From NCBI GenBank assembly GCA_028284415.1, contig JANQRU010000001.1, forward strand, positions 682,001 through 746,000: a stretch of DNA of 64,000 bases, written 5' to 3'. Both the position numbers and the translations under genes were made by a program. The stretch is from Pyrinomonadaceae bacterium. Its GTDB lineage: Bacteria > Acidobacteriota > Blastocatellia > Pyrinomonadales > Pyrinomonadaceae. Of the stretch, positions 1-8,924 are shown in pieces. The stretch's first letter is position 1. Each line of letters starts with the position of its first letter. A model generated the notes under the pieces. That model was given only the letters and a program-made list of their open reading frames with translations, had not been told where the DNA came from and did not search any database.

Positions 1-1
1 G

Positions 2-352
2 TCTGATGTGACCCGTGCATTGAAAATGTTCGAGCAGGTCGCAGTTCCCGTTTTGGGGGTGATCGAAAATATGTCTTATTTCATCCCGCCAGATATGCCC
101 GACAAACGCTACAACATTTTCGGTGAAGGCGGCGGAAAGAAATTTGCCGACGATTATGGAATTCCATTTTTAGGCGAAGTCCCACTCGGAATGGAAGTCC
201 GGGAAGGTGGTGACAAAGGAACGCCTGTGATCGTTTCGCATCCCGATTCGCCACAATCCAAAGCGTTCCACAAAACAGCAGAAGAGGTGGCAAGACAGAT
301 TTCAATTGAGGCGATGAAACCGGAATTAACAATTTTGTCGAGAGCTGGCTGA
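2..352 (+). CDS. apbC: Mrp/ApbC (NBP35-like) Fe-S carrier P-loop ATPase, C-terminal part
   Basis: The window begins inside this gene, so only about the last 117 residues are present and the Walker A motif lies outside. The visible part matches the C-terminal half of Mrp/ApbC/NBP35 ATPases, which bind and deliver Fe-S clusters in the cytosol: a V(L)GVIENMSYF segment near residue 20, followed by FGEGGG and IPFLGEVPLG. In many family members a CxxC pair follows the ENMS segment (ENMSxxxCxxC); here the region reads ENMSYFIPPDMPDKR with no Cys, so cluster binding at that place is not supported. An A-type Fe-S carrier gene lies 119 bases downstream on the same strand, which fits a role in Fe-S maturation. 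Confidence 0.88.
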   Translation, partial: SDVTRALKMFEQVAVPVLGVIENMSYFIPPDMPDKRYNIFGEGGGKKFADDYGIPFLGEVPLGMEVREGGDKGTPVIVSHPDSPQSKAFHKTAEEVARQISIEAMKPELTILSRAG

Positions 353-471
353 ATATTTGGCAAAGATAAAGCCTTGTCAGACATCTAAAATTCAGTTAAT
401 ATTGAAATTAAAGTAAAGATTGGTTATAAACTAATCAGAAATTTTTTATTGAGGAGAATATAAATAAAATT

Positions 472-828
472 ATGGCAGCAGTTGCAGCACCTGAAATTGA
501 ATTGCTAGTAACGCCTAGTGCGGCTGAAGAGATTAATAAGTTTATGGCTGGTGAAGATGATTTACCGGAAACTGCCGGATTGAGAGTTCGTGTAGTTCCA
601 GGTGGATGTTCGGGTTTTCAATACAGTTTGAATATTGAAGAAGAATCAAAAACCGGTGACACAATCATTGAACAAGAAGGCGTAAGACTTTTTGTAGATA
701 TGTTTTCAGGTCAATATCTGAATGGTATTACAGTTGATTATGTATCAAATATGATGGGTTCAGGTTTTACATTTGAGAATCCAAACGCAACAGGCGGTTG
801 TGGTTGCGGAAGTTCATTTTCAGCATAG
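472..828 (+). CDS. A-type iron-sulfur carrier (HesB/IscA/ErpA family)
   Basis: This 118-residue protein has the hallmarks of A-type Fe-S carriers: a GGCSGFQY segment around residues 43-50 and a C-terminal GCGCG segment, which together give the three conserved cysteines that hold the cluster. Such proteins receive Fe-S clusters from the scaffold and insert them into apo-enzymes in the cytoplasm. The likely ribosome site is GAGGAG at 451-456, rather far (15 bases) from the ATG at 472. Downstream of the Mrp/ApbC gene, it may share its transcript; a strong terminator follows. I cannot separate ErpA from IscA or SufA by sequence alone. Confidence 0.93.
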   Translation: MAAVAAPEIELLVTPSAAEEINKFMAGEDDLPETAGLRVRVVPGGCSGFQYSLNIEEESKTGDTIIEQEGVRLFVDMFSGQYLNGITVDYVSNMMGSGFTFENPNATGGCGCGSSFSA

Positions 829-847
829 TCTAAAATTATTGTGAAAC

Positions 848-890
848 AAATCAGGGATCGCTTTTGGGTCTCTGATTTTTTTTGTTTTTT
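848..890 (+). terminator. Rho-independent terminator after the A-type carrier gene
   Basis: Arms AAATCAGGGA (848-857) and TCTCTGATTT (869-878) pair over 10 bp with one G-U, and a long T tract follows. It sits 19 bases past the stop codon. Confidence 0.85.
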
Positions 891-1269
891 GGAAGTTTTC
901 CTTGATTGGAACTTTGTCTTAGTTAATCCAAGGACAACTGAAGAACGCACGGTTTAGGCGGAGAAGATGGGCAGGGTTTTTTACATTTTCACTAGTTGTC
1001 CTTGTGTGTTTTATCCCACAATCGCTAAAAAAACTTGCCAAAGTATGCCCTTTTATTGTTAAAATAGTCACGGCTACTTGCTTTTTCAACCATTTTTAGA
1101 GAACATTCTAAAGTCCTAACTAAAATAATTAAAAAATAAATTAAGTTTTAAATCTAGAAAGTTTTAATAAACTTTTTGGAAAAATGTGAGTTTTGGCAAT
1201 ATTTTTTAAATAAGGGCTATCCCCCTTTCAAATGTCAATCCTCGCCCCCAAGATATACCCAGAATTATT
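891..1269. other. Intergenic region with a distant 11-bp inverted repeat
   Basis: There is no convincing gene in this stretch. CAAGGACAACT (929-939) and AGTTGTCCTTG (994-1004) are perfect inverted repeats 54 bases apart. The remainder is AT-rich and leads into the NlpC/P60 gene; its promoter is probably here but I could not fix its boxes. Confidence 0.5.
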
Positions 1270-1977
1270 ATGAGTTTTTATAAGCAGTTCCCCAGAAATG
1301 CAGTAAGTTTTTCATTTGCAATTATTCTAACAATTTTCTCTGTAAACTCTGTTGATGCACAAAACAGAGCAAGAATAGTAAACCAACCCCAAACACAAGA
1401 AACACAAACAACAAAAACGAAGGTAAATAAAAACGAAAATAGAAGAAGAGGATTAACCAACAAAATAGTTGTCGTTAAAACGCCTAAGAAGAAAAGTTTG
1501 GTTAAAAAAACTTCTTCAAGTAAATCAACCCGTCTAGACAAAAGAGGAAATAGAGCTTATCTAAGTCCTGTTATGAAATCTATGATGATGCGTTCTATTC
1601 AGTCAAAGATTGGAATACGTTATCGCTTAGGAACACAAGGTCCGAACCGTTATGATTGCTCAGGCTTTGTCTGGAAAGTTTTTCAAGAATCCGGAATACC
1701 TTTTACAAGAACTAGTGCCAGAGTTTTTTGGCGAACGTTTGAACCTGTTCGCGGCGACGATAGATTTGAATTTGGAACTTTGGTTTTCTTTAATCGTTTA
1801 GGTCACGTTGGAATCGTCGTAGATAGAAATGGTTTCTATCATGCATCATCAAGTAAAGGTGTTACCTATTCCAAATTTAAAGGTTATTGGTCAAGAAGAA
1901 TTGTTGGATATAGGCGTGTTCCACAAAGCTATTTTAGCTGGAATAACGCTGTTGAAGATGAAAAATTTAATAAATAG
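1270..1977 (+). CDS. Secreted NlpC/P60-family peptidoglycan hydrolase
   Basis: A 235-residue protein with an N-terminal signal peptide (hydrophobic residues ~11-28, cleavage near VDAQ), a long basic, low-complexity linker (~35-100, rich in K, R, T and Q) and a C-terminal NlpC/P60 domain. The catalytic Cys is in YDCSGF (Cys130), the His in GHVGIV (His179), and the third polar residue is probably His191. Enzymes of this family cleave stem peptides of peptidoglycan outside the membrane. The gene is monocistronic: its 3' end is closed by a terminator shared with the converging accC operon. Substrate and in vivo role are unknown; the basic linker may anchor it to the wall. Confidence 0.9.
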   Translation: MSFYKQFPRNAVSFSFAIILTIFSVNSVDAQNRARIVNQPQTQETQTTKTKVNKNENRRRGLTNKIVVVKTPKKKSLVKKTSSSKSTRLDKRGNRAYLSPVMKSMMMRSIQSKIGIRYRLGTQGPNRYDCSGFVWKVFQESGIPFTRTSARVFWRTFEPVRGDDRFEFGTLVFFNRLGHVGIVVDRNGFYHASSSKGVTYSKFKGYWSRRIVGYRRVPQSYFSWNNAVEDEKFNK

Positions 1978-1993
1978 GAAATTTTCTAAAACA

Positions 1994-2038
1994 AAAAACA
2001 TACGCCGTTTGATGAATTTCGAACGGCGTATGTTTTTA
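1994..2038. terminator. Bidirectional terminator between convergent genes
   Basis: ACATACGCCGTT pairs perfectly with AACGGCGTATGT around a 12-base loop; an A run precedes the stem and a T run follows. It can stop both the NlpC/P60 transcript and the opposing accC transcript. Confidence 0.9.
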
Positions 2039-2052
2039 CTTTAATAAGTTGA

Positions 2053-2262
2053 TTAATGTACAAACCCAGCCCTTGGTTCTTCACTAGTCACTTCCCAAAT
2101 AAACGCAATTCTATCAACGATTACATAAGCAACTTTTTCTTCTTCATCACGTAGATACAAAATTCCGTCTTTTACATCAACTACGTCTCCGCGAACCACC
2201 GCACTTGTTCCACATGACACATCAATTTGTTTTCCCATTAATTGTTTCAAAAAATCTTCCAT
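2053..2262 (-). CDS. Small uncharacterised protein (MM0924-like) in the accC operon
   Basis: This 69-residue protein starts 12 bases after the accC stop and is surely co-transcribed. Its alternating hydrophobic/polar pattern, with segments like GKQIDV, VVRGDVVDV, GILYLRD and VAYVIVDRIAFIWE, suggests a small beta-barrel (Sm-like) fold, and it resembles short proteins annotated as the MM0924 family, whose function is not known. No catalytic motif, signal peptide or membrane segment is visible; it has a single Cys (residue 17). Its link to acetyl-CoA carboxylase is positional only. Confidence 0.75.
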   Translation of the reverse strand: MEDFLKQLMGKQIDVSCGTSAVVRGDVVDVKDGILYLRDEEEKVAYVIVDRIAFIWEVTSEEPRAGFVH

Positions 2263-2274
2263 ATCATCTCCGTT

Positions 2275-3789
2275 TTATAAATTATTTTTCATCATTGCCA
2301 ATCTGCCTGACATAACCCAGCGACTTGGTGCAGCAGAAGCATTTTGAGCTTTCGCAGAAACTTTTTTCTGATTCTTAGAATTTGCTAAAGCTGCTGCAAT
2401 TATTGCCATATCCCGATTGATTACATCTGCCTTTCTTTCTTTTCTGCGTTCATTAAAAGCAGAAATAAAACCTGTATCTAAACTTCCCTCTATAAACACC
2501 TCATCTTCCATTATTTCACGGAAAAAAGGCAAAGTTGTTTTTATTCCTCCAACTTCATATTCCAACAAAGCACGTTTCATTTTCTCAATGGCATCCTGAC
2601 GATTTTTACCATAAGTGCAAAGTTTTGAAATCATTGGGTCATAGTAAATTGAAACTTCCGCTCCTTCATAAACTCCACCGTCATCACGAACCCCATTGCC
2701 CTGTGGCAAATGCAAACGGGTAATTTTTCCCGGTGATGGCAAGAAATTATTATCTGGGTCTTCTGCATAGACACGACATTCGATCGCGTGCCCTTTTATT
2801 TTAATATCTTCTTGTGTAAATGAAAGTTTTTCTCCATTTGCAACTCGAATTTGTTCTTTGACCAAATCCATTCCTGTAACCAATTCAGTTACTGGATGCT
2901 CGACCTGTAACCTCGTATTCATTTCGAGAAAATAAAAGGATTTATCTACATCAGAAAGCAAAAATTCAACTGTTCCCGCACCGACATAATTAACTGCCTT
3001 GGCAACCTTTACAGCTTCTCTGCCCATATGTTCTCTCAAGTCTGCATCATTTATCGGTGATGGGGCTTCTTCCACAACTTTCTGATGCCGACGTTGGATC
3101 GAACATTCTCTTTCGCCTAAATGCACGTGATTCCCATGCGAATCACTCATAATTTGTATCTCAATATGTCTTGGACGAACAATTGCTTTTTCGACATAAA
3201 CCGCATCATCTCCAAAACTTGCAAGAGCTTCAGCCTTAGAGTTTTCTAGTCCTGATTTTAATTCGCTTTCATCGTGAACAAGCCTCATTCCTTTTCCGCC
3301 ACCGCCGGCAGATGCTTTGAGCATTACAGGATATCCGAAGCTTTTAGCAGTTTCTTTCGCTTCATCAAAACTTTTTAGCGGTTCAGTTGTGCCCGGAACT
3401 ACAGGGCAGCCTGCATCTATGGCAATTTTGCGTGCAGAGATTTTCCCTCCCATTCCTTCCATAGCTTCAGGAGGAGGACCGATAAATGTAATCCCTGCAT
3501 CTGTGACTTTGCGAACGAAGTCAGCATTTTCAGACAAAAAACCATACCCCGGATGTATTGCCTCAGCTTTCGATTCTTTAGCTACTTCTAAAATTTTGTC
3601 ACTACGTAAATAACTTTCATTAGAAGGCGGTTTGCCAACTAGATATGCTTCATCTGACATGCGTACATGCAGAGCATCTTTGTCAGCTTCGGAATAAACA
3701 GCGACTGTTTTTATTCCCATTTCACGACAAGCTCGAATTACGCGAATGGCAATTTCACCACGATTAGCAATTAAAATTTTCTTAAACAT
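2275..3789 (-). CDS. accC: Biotin carboxylase subunit of acyl-CoA carboxylase
   Basis: The ATP-grasp enzyme uses ATP and bicarbonate to carboxylate biotin on its carrier protein, the first half-reaction of acetyl-CoA (or propionyl-CoA) carboxylase. The N-terminus KKILIANRGEIA, the glycine-rich ATP loop ASAGGGGKGMR, ERECSIQRRHQK and EMNTRLQVEHPVTE are all present. I prefer the ATG at 3789 because family members begin with MFKKILIANRGE; an upstream TTG would add six residues. At 504 residues it is longer than E. coli AccC by a ~50-residue polar C-terminal tail (ending SRWVMSGRLAMMKNNL) with no biotin-binding MKM site, so the biotinyl carrier must be elsewhere. accD lies 59 kb away in the same window. 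Confidence 0.95.
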   Translation of the reverse strand: MFKKILIANRGEIAIRVIRACREMGIKTVAVYSEADKDALHVRMSDEAYLVGKPPSNESYLRSDKILEVAKESKAEAIHPGYGFLSENADFVRKVTDAGITFIGPPPEAMEGMGGKISARKIAIDAGCPVVPGTTEPLKSFDEAKETAKSFGYPVMLKASAGGGGKGMRLVHDESELKSGLENSKAEALASFGDDAVYVEKAIVRPRHIEIQIMSDSHGNHVHLGERECSIQRRHQKVVEEAPSPINDADLREHMGREAVKVAKAVNYVGAGTVEFLLSDVDKSFYFLEMNTRLQVEHPVTELVTGMDLVKEQIRVANGEKLSFTQEDIKIKGHAIECRVYAEDPDNNFLPSPGKITRLHLPQGNGVRDDGGVYEGAEVSIYYDPMISKLCTYGKNRQDAIEKMKRALLEYEVGGIKTTLPFFREIMEDEVFIEGSLDTGFISAFNERRKERKADVINRDMAIIAAALANSKNQKKVSAKAQNASAAPSRWVMSGRLAMMKNNL

Positions 3790-4224
3790 TTTTATGATTA
3801 AAGCCAATTTCCGATTTGGCGGGATTAATTCATCAGCTTTTTTTGATTTTACAAGTCCTGTATTTTAGCAGTTTTACAGAAAAATAGCACCGTAAATTGA
3901 AAATATTAGTTAGTAATGTTTAGCTAATTTATCTAAACAATCAATACAACAAATTCATTCTATTCCTTCAAACCTACTCATATTTACTACCGCTTTACTG
4001 AAACAATCTTGATTATAAAACGTAAATGCTTCGAATTTGAGAAAAATTTTATATCCAAACAGTAAATTTTTTCGTTATATTTACTGACGCAACAAGTTTA
4101 AAAACCAAAATTCAAACTTTCAAAATCTCTTAAAGGGGGAGATTTTGACTTTTTGCAAATAAAAACTATGAGGAGGACTATCACAAATTTTCTTCTGAGA
4201 AAAGATATTTGTGATGAAATCACT
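3790..4224. other. Divergent intergenic region between accC and the DUF2911 gene
   Basis: No gene is supported in this AT-rich stretch, which must hold the promoters for both flanking genes. A TTG at 4153 and an ATG at 4168 are in frame with the downstream gene, and AGGAGG occurs at 4171-4176, so the leader might be translated, but no conserved residues are coded there. Confidence 0.4.
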
Positions 4225-5346
4225 ATGAAGAAATTATTTATATGTAAAAGCTTGCCGATTTTTTCGATTGCAATTCTGGTGCTTGCAATGTCAATTCAAA
4301 CTTTCGCTCAACCAAATGTAACAACTCCAAGACCTGTTAGCCCTGCAGCTGAGGTAAAACAGAGAATTGGAATTACGGACATAACCGTTAATTATTCGCG
4401 CCCGAAAGTTACTTTACGAGGGAATGATCGAACAGGAAAAGTCTGGGGTCAATTAGTTCCATATGGCTTCAATAAAATTAACTTTGGCGGACGAGGTGAA
4501 ATCCCTTGGCGAGCCGGCGCTAATGAAAATACAACTATTGAATTTTCACACGGAGTAAAAGTTGAAGGAAAGCCTGTACCTGCGGGCAAATATGGTCTTC
4601 ATATGGCTGTTTTTGAAGATGGTAAAGCAACTGTGATCTTTTCTAAGAACAACGGTGCTTGGGGCAGTTTCTTTTATAAACCTGAAGAAGATGCTTTGAG
4701 AGTAGATGTAAAAATGAAAGACATTCCTCAAACTGAAGTCTTAACGTATGATTTTATTGACTACGGAAACAATTACACGGTTCTAGCATTGTCTTGGGAG
4801 AAAAAACAGATTCCTTTCAAGATTGAAGTTGATGTGCATGATATTGTTATAGCTAATTTCCGTAAAGAGTTAACCTCCCTTCCCGGTTTTGGCTGGCAAG
4901 GCTTCTTAACTGCGGCAAATTATTGCCTGAATAACAACGTAAATCTTGAAGAAGCGATGGGCTGGGCTGATACAGCTGTCCAGAGGAATAAATCTTATAA
5001 CACACTTGCGGTAAAAGCTGGGTTATTGATTCGCTCAAACAAAATTGCTGATGGTGAGAAAGTTTTAGATGATGCAATTCCGTTGGCAAACAAAAATCAG
5101 CTTAATGCACTTGGTTATCAGCTTTTGGGCATCAAACGGTATCAAAAAGCGATTCAAGTTTTCCAGAAAAATGCGAAAGATAATCCGAGCGATCCTAATA
5201 TGTTTGACAGTTTAGGCGAAGCTTACAAACAAGCCGGCGATAAAGAAAACGCTATCAAGAATCTTAAAAAGGCACTTTCTATGAACCCGCCGCCTGCCGT
5301 TAAAGCCAATTCTGAAAAGCTATTAAAAGAATTGGGTGCAATGTAG
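4225..5346 (+). CDS. Secreted DUF2911 protein with C-terminal TPRs
   Basis: With the ATG at 4225 the product starts with a clean signal peptide (MKKLFICKSLP... AMSIQTFAQ). Residues ~35-180 form a DUF2911 domain, seen from the motifs ITVNYSRPKV..GR, WGQLVPYG, PWRAGANENTTIEFS and VPAGKYGLH; this domain of unknown function is common in secreted proteins of Bacteroidota and Acidobacteriota. The C-terminal third holds two to three TPR units (NALGYQLLGIKRYQKAIQVFQ; DSLGEAYKQAGDKENAIKNLKKAL). The same domain-plus-TPR design recurs in the serine hydrolase and amidohydrolase at 33-37 kb. The longer ORF (to 4153) would bury the signal peptide. The biochemical role is unknown. Confidence 0.88.
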   Translation: MKKLFICKSLPIFSIAILVLAMSIQTFAQPNVTTPRPVSPAAEVKQRIGITDITVNYSRPKVTLRGNDRTGKVWGQLVPYGFNKINFGGRGEIPWRAGANENTTIEFSHGVKVEGKPVPAGKYGLHMAVFEDGKATVIFSKNNGAWGSFFYKPEEDALRVDVKMKDIPQTEVLTYDFIDYGNNYTVLALSWEKKQIPFKIEVDVHDIVIANFRKELTSLPGFGWQGFLTAANYCLNNNVNLEEAMGWADTAVQRNKSYNTLAVKAGLLIRSNKIADGEKVLDDAIPLANKNQLNALGYQLLGIKRYQKAIQVFQKNAKDNPSDPNMFDSLGEAYKQAGDKENAIKNLKKALSMNPPPAVKANSEKLLKELGAM

Positions 5347-5372
5347 TAAATATTTTTAATTCAGAATAAAAT

Positions 5373-5407
5373 AAGCAGTCTTTGCACAAATCAAAGACTG
5401 CTTTTTC
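5373..5407 (+). terminator. Rho-independent terminator after the DUF2911 gene
   Basis: AAGCAGTCTTTG (5373-5384) pairs perfectly with CAAAGACTGCTT (5392-5403) around a 7-base loop, followed by a T run. Confidence 0.9.
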
Positions 5408-5496
5408 TTCTTTTCATTGCAAAAATGGAATAATAATCACAAGAATTTATATCTTAAACGTAACAATCTTATACTATCTTATTTAAATTCAAATCT

Positions 5497-6639
5497 ATGT
5501 TGATCAAACCAAAGCTTTTTTTAATAACTTTTCTGTTTGCAGTTATTTTCAATTTTGCTTGCTCGTCTAAAACTGAACCTGAAAAAACAACCATTTCAGG
5601 ACAAATTAAGAATGCTCCGAATGGAATTTTGATTCTTACACAAGAAGAAGATATTAATCGTAAAAAAAGAAAAATTATTGATAAAATTCCTTTGGACTCA
5701 GATGGAAATTTTTCTAAGGCATTTAACCTTGAGCCACACATTTACAATTTAAATATCGATGATGATAAAAGAGTTACTTTAGCGATCAATAAAGGTCAAC
5801 AAATAACAATCAATGGAGATGCAAATGACCTTAAGAATATAAAAACTAGCGGATCTGAAGATACAAAAAAACTTCAAGAATACGAAAACTTTAGAAATGA
5901 ATCTTTAGACCGTTTAGTTGTTTCAGTCAGAGATAAAATAAAAAAAGTTCAATCAGAAAACAACCCCGAAAACGCAGAGGAAATAGAAAAATTAGGTAAG
6001 GAGGAAATTGATAATTACGATAAACATAAAGATGAACTTATTGACTTTGTAAAGAAAAATATGGGTGATTCAGTTGCCGTTTATGCGACTTCACTTCGTT
6101 GGGACGGTGAAAAAAACATCCCATTTTTAGATAATTTAGCTAAAGATTTTGAAAATAAATACCCTGATTTAGATATCACAAAGAAAATTCGAGAAAAGGT
6201 TGAAGTCCTTAAAAATACCAGTATCGGCGGAAAGGTTTCAGACATAAATTTACCGGACAAAGACGGAAAAGATATTCCCTTATTACCGCTCAAAGGAAAA
6301 TATACGCTGATTGATTTTTGGGCAAGCTGGTGCTCCCCGTGCCGTCGGGAAAGTGAAACATTAGAAAATGTCTATGCAAAGTACAAAGATAAAGGATTTG
6401 AGATTTACGGTGTTTCGCTAGATGAAAATAAGCAAAAATGGTTAGATGCGGTGGAACAAGATAAGCGAACCTGGACTAATGTTTCAAGTTTACAGGGGTT
6501 TGAAACACCTATCACTTTTGATTATGCCGTAACCGCATTACCTGCAAAATTTATTATTGATAAAGATGGTAAGATAATTGCTAAAAATCTGCATGGTAAA
6601 GAACTGGAAAAAAAGATTGAGAGTTTATTTAGTGAATAG
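5497..6639 (+). CDS. TlpA-like thioredoxin-fold protein with N-terminal DUF4369-like domain
   Basis: The 380-residue protein has a hydrophobic leader ending in NFACSS, a possible though weak lipobox, so it is exported and perhaps lipid-anchored. After it comes a DUF4369-like beta domain (TTISGQIKNAPNG..), a charged helical middle (~120-240), and a C-terminal AhpC/TSA-thioredoxin domain with the redox pair WCSPC (Cys279 and Cys282) and the cis-Pro segment TALPAKF. Proteins of this type reduce disulfides of envelope proteins or cytochrome apoproteins. The gene has its own leader region and ends 8 bases from the stop codon of the converging gene. The partner substrate is unknown. Confidence 0.88.
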   Translation: MLIKPKLFLITFLFAVIFNFACSSKTEPEKTTISGQIKNAPNGILILTQEEDINRKKRKIIDKIPLDSDGNFSKAFNLEPHIYNLNIDDDKRVTLAINKGQQITINGDANDLKNIKTSGSEDTKKLQEYENFRNESLDRLVVSVRDKIKKVQSENNPENAEEIEKLGKEEIDNYDKHKDELIDFVKKNMGDSVAVYATSLRWDGEKNIPFLDNLAKDFENKYPDLDITKKIREKVEVLKNTSIGGKVSDINLPDKDGKDIPLLPLKGKYTLIDFWASWCSPCRRESETLENVYAKYKDKGFEIYGVSLDENKQKWLDAVEQDKRTWTNVSSLQGFETPITFDYAVTALPAKFIIDKDGKIIAKNLHGKELEKKIESLFSE

Positions 6640-6646
6640 TAAATTG

Positions 6647-7594
6647 TTAAATTTTCTTCATTAGATCACTCAAAATATCATGTAATTTTTCGGCTCTTTC
6701 ATAGTCTATTTCGACTTTTTCAGAGTTGTTAAATTGTTGTCCGATTTCGCTTATAAAATCTACGCAAGCAGCTGTTGCATATAGATTTATCATTTTTCTT
6801 TGAACAGAATTAAGATTCATTTCATCTGCCCAAAAATCGATGTAGTCTAAACTTTGATTATCCTGTAAAAGTGCCATTTTTGTTAAACCAATTGTTTGGA
6901 CGCAATCACCAAAACACATTGAATCAACATCAACAATTCCACTAAACCTTCCATCATCAATCAAAACATTTTTTGTTGTAATGTCATTGAAATAAGCTTT
7001 TGGTTCAACTTCTAAAAAGTAGTTTTCATATTTGAATATTTTTTTATCAAAATCATCTACAATTTTAGTGTCAAAAACTCCGATGTCTTTGATTCTTTTG
7101 CGTGAGCGATCTGTCATTTTAAGAGATAAATCAAGCCAAGATTTTGATCCTGATTTGCTCTCGTAAGTTTCTAAATAACCAAAAGTCTTGGCTTCCGGTA
7201 AAGTCTTAGCAATCATTTGTAATTTAGCAGTTTCCTTCGCAAGGCTTTTCTTTTCACTTATTGAAAGTTCTGCATACACCTTCCATAAATCAACCCCATT
7301 CAATCTTTCTAAAATCAAATAAGGAAACTTATCTTCCAAATCAAAATGATAAATTTCTGGTAGATTAACACCTTTCGGCTTTAATAATCTGTTCCAAAAG
7401 AGTGCTCCTTCTTGCAAAGTTTTGTTTTCCGGAAACGCAATTCGTGCAACATACTTTCTTTCATTTGTGGTCACAACTTCATAAACAAAATGACAATTCC
7501 CCGTCGAAAACCTTGAAACTTTCTCCAACTTTGAACCTGAAAATCTTTCGATTATTTCGCTGGCATATTCACTTGTAGGAATTTTGTTATGCAC
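6647..7594 (-). CDS. Aminoglycoside-phosphotransferase-fold kinase
   Basis: This 315-residue protein has the APH/choline kinase fold: the P-loop-like FSTGNCHFVYEV and YVARI with the ATP-binding Lys, LILERLNGVDL, the catalytic loop FNDITTKNVLI (Asp and Asn kept, but the usual His before Asp is replaced by Phe-Asn), and the metal site GIVDVDSM. It phosphorylates a small molecule in the cytosol; nothing here identifies the substrate, and it need not be an antibiotic. The start lies 4 bases past the stop of the M28 peptidase gene, so it ends a four-gene operon. Confidence 0.85.
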   Translation of the reverse strand: MHNKIPTSEYASEIIERFSGSKLEKVSRFSTGNCHFVYEVVTTNERKYVARIAFPENKTLQEGALFWNRLLKPKGVNLPEIYHFDLEDKFPYLILERLNGVDLWKVYAELSISEKKSLAKETAKLQMIAKTLPEAKTFGYLETYESKSGSKSWLDLSLKMTDRSRKRIKDIGVFDTKIVDDFDKKIFKYENYFLEVEPKAYFNDITTKNVLIDDGRFSGIVDVDSMCFGDCVQTIGLTKMALLQDNQSLDYIDFWADEMNLNSVQRKMINLYATAACVDFISEIGQQFNNSEKVEIDYERAEKLHDILSDLMKKI

Positions 7595-7598
7595 TTTT

Positions 7599-8630
7599 TT
7601 AGTCTTGAGCTATTGTTTTTACAGCATAGTAGGTCGCTTCGACAACTCTCGCCATTCGTCCATAATCCAGTGTATCAGCAGTATCTTTGGTCGTATGATA
7701 ATTTTTGTTTCTAAAAAAAGCTGTGTCTGTAATCATCAGTGCGTCATAACCAAAATGCCAATAATTACGATGGTCTGAAAAATCGACTCCCGGTAATTTT
7801 GTAGGTGCATTTATTGAATACACAGGTAATTCATTTGATTCTGACATCAAGCGTTTTACTTTTCGGACGGTAAAGATGTTCGTGAAATGTCCGACAACAG
7901 AAATAAAATTTCCCTTGTTTGAGTATAAATATCTCATACCAGGGATTGGAAATTGTTGACTATTTTCTTCATCTGAAAAGTATCCAATCATTTCTAAACT
8001 TAACATCAGACGAACGTTTACATTCTTTTCTTTCAAAGATTTTGCATGCACAAAGCTACCCATTTGTTCAGTAGCGAAAAATGGAGGCTCTTCCAAAGTG
8101 TATGCGACGAGTTCTATTTGAATAGGAGGTTTATTTTTTCCAAAGACTTTTGCAAGTTCAATCAAACCTGCCACACCGCTGGCATTATCATCTGCACCTT
8201 GCGTGTCATAACAAGAATCATAGTGAGCACCGATTACAATTCTTTCTTTTGATTCATCTCCAAACCTTACAATTACATTCCGATAATCATTTTTACCTTC
8301 TTTGAATATTTGCTCTGATACTTTGCCACCTGCTTTTTCAAACTCTTCCTTTATATAATTCGCTGTTGCGTTCAGGTTATCGATGTTTGCAAAGTTTCTA
8401 GGGTGGAAGTCTTCTGAAAGTTTGCGAACGTGGAATTTAAGCATTTGCTCATTAATTTTAATTTCAGATTTATTAACTTTTGGGTTGGTAAATAGAGGTT
8501 GAGTAATCCACAAAATGAGGATAATAACTAAAACTACTACTGCAATTATTCCATACATTGTGAGTTTTACAAGACTTTTTTTAGTTTGTTTCTTATTTTT
8601 TCTGGGACTTTTACATTTAGAATTTACCAT
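7599..8630 (-). CDS. Membrane-anchored M28-family zinc peptidase
   Basis: An N-terminal basic stretch and a single transmembrane helix (residues ~25-48) precede an M28 (aminopeptidase S/Y-like) domain. The zinc ligands are visible as GAHYDS, GADDNASG, LEEPPF with the catalytic Glu, the later LEMIGYF region and the final His in NKNYHTTKDTADTLDY. Such enzymes remove N-terminal residues from peptides, here likely on the outer face of the membrane. The ATG at 8630 overlaps the upstream TGA by one base (TGATG), which I prefer to the GTG one codon earlier; translation is probably coupled to the upstream gene. Confidence 0.9.
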   Translation of the reverse strand: MVNSKCKSPRKNKKQTKKSLVKLTMYGIIAVVVLVIILILWITQPLFTNPKVNKSEIKINEQMLKFHVRKLSEDFHPRNFANIDNLNATANYIKEEFEKAGGKVSEQIFKEGKNDYRNVIVRFGDESKERIVIGAHYDSCYDTQGADDNASGVAGLIELAKVFGKNKPPIQIELVAYTLEEPPFFATEQMGSFVHAKSLKEKNVNVRLMLSLEMIGYFSDEENSQQFPIPGMRYLYSNKGNFISVVGHFTNIFTVRKVKRLMSESNELPVYSINAPTKLPGVDFSDHRNYWHFGYDALMITDTAFFRNKNYHTTKDTADTLDYGRMARVVEATYYAVKTIAQD

Positions 8631-8923
8631 CACAGTAGAATCGAATTGTGATGATTTTTCGGATCAAAGCGGACACCGACGGTTGCACCAGGAGCATATT
8701 TCAGAGGCTTTTTCTTTTGCTCATCAGATAAAATTTCAGAGGATTCAAAATCAACACCGTGAATCGTGTAATGATAATGGACTATTTCTTTACCATCTTC
8801 ATTAATTTCAGAATCTATTATGATTCCATCAGTTATTCTACCTTTTGAAAGAAGAAATTCTCGACGAGCTTGAGCTAATTCTTCTTGTGATTTTTTCTTT
8901 TTGAGAAAGTCAAAAAATCCCAT
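8630..8923 (-). CDS. Small DUF3592-like protein
   Basis: A 97-residue protein without signal peptide. It starts MGFFDFLKKKKSQEEL, a short amphipathic, basic head, and then has a beta-rich domain (SKGRITDGIIIDSEIN, HYHYTIHGVDFESSE, YAPGATVGVRFDPKN) resembling DUF3592, whose members are usually membrane-associated and of unknown function. It is separated by a single base from the upstream gene and overlaps the start of the M28 peptidase gene, so it is an internal operon member. Confidence 0.75.
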   Translation of the reverse strand: MGFFDFLKKKKSQEELAQARREFLLSKGRITDGIIIDSEINEDGKEIVHYHYTIHGVDFESSEILSDEQKKKPLKYAPGATVGVRFDPKNHHNSILL

Positions 8924-8924
8924 C

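Noticed and set aside
891..1269. A tRNA or tRNA-Sec gene in the gap
   Set aside because: I looked for acceptor, anticodon and T-loop (GGTTCAAATCC-like) patterns and found none; the inverted repeat spans the wrong distance.
1278..1541. Antisense ORF over the NlpC/P60 gene
   Set aside because: Its hydrophobic look comes from reading the Lys/Thr-rich linker backwards; no start context or conservation supports it.
4153..4224. N-terminal extension of the DUF2911 gene from TTG 4153
   Set aside because: It would bury a typical signal peptide that starts at the ATG at 4225.
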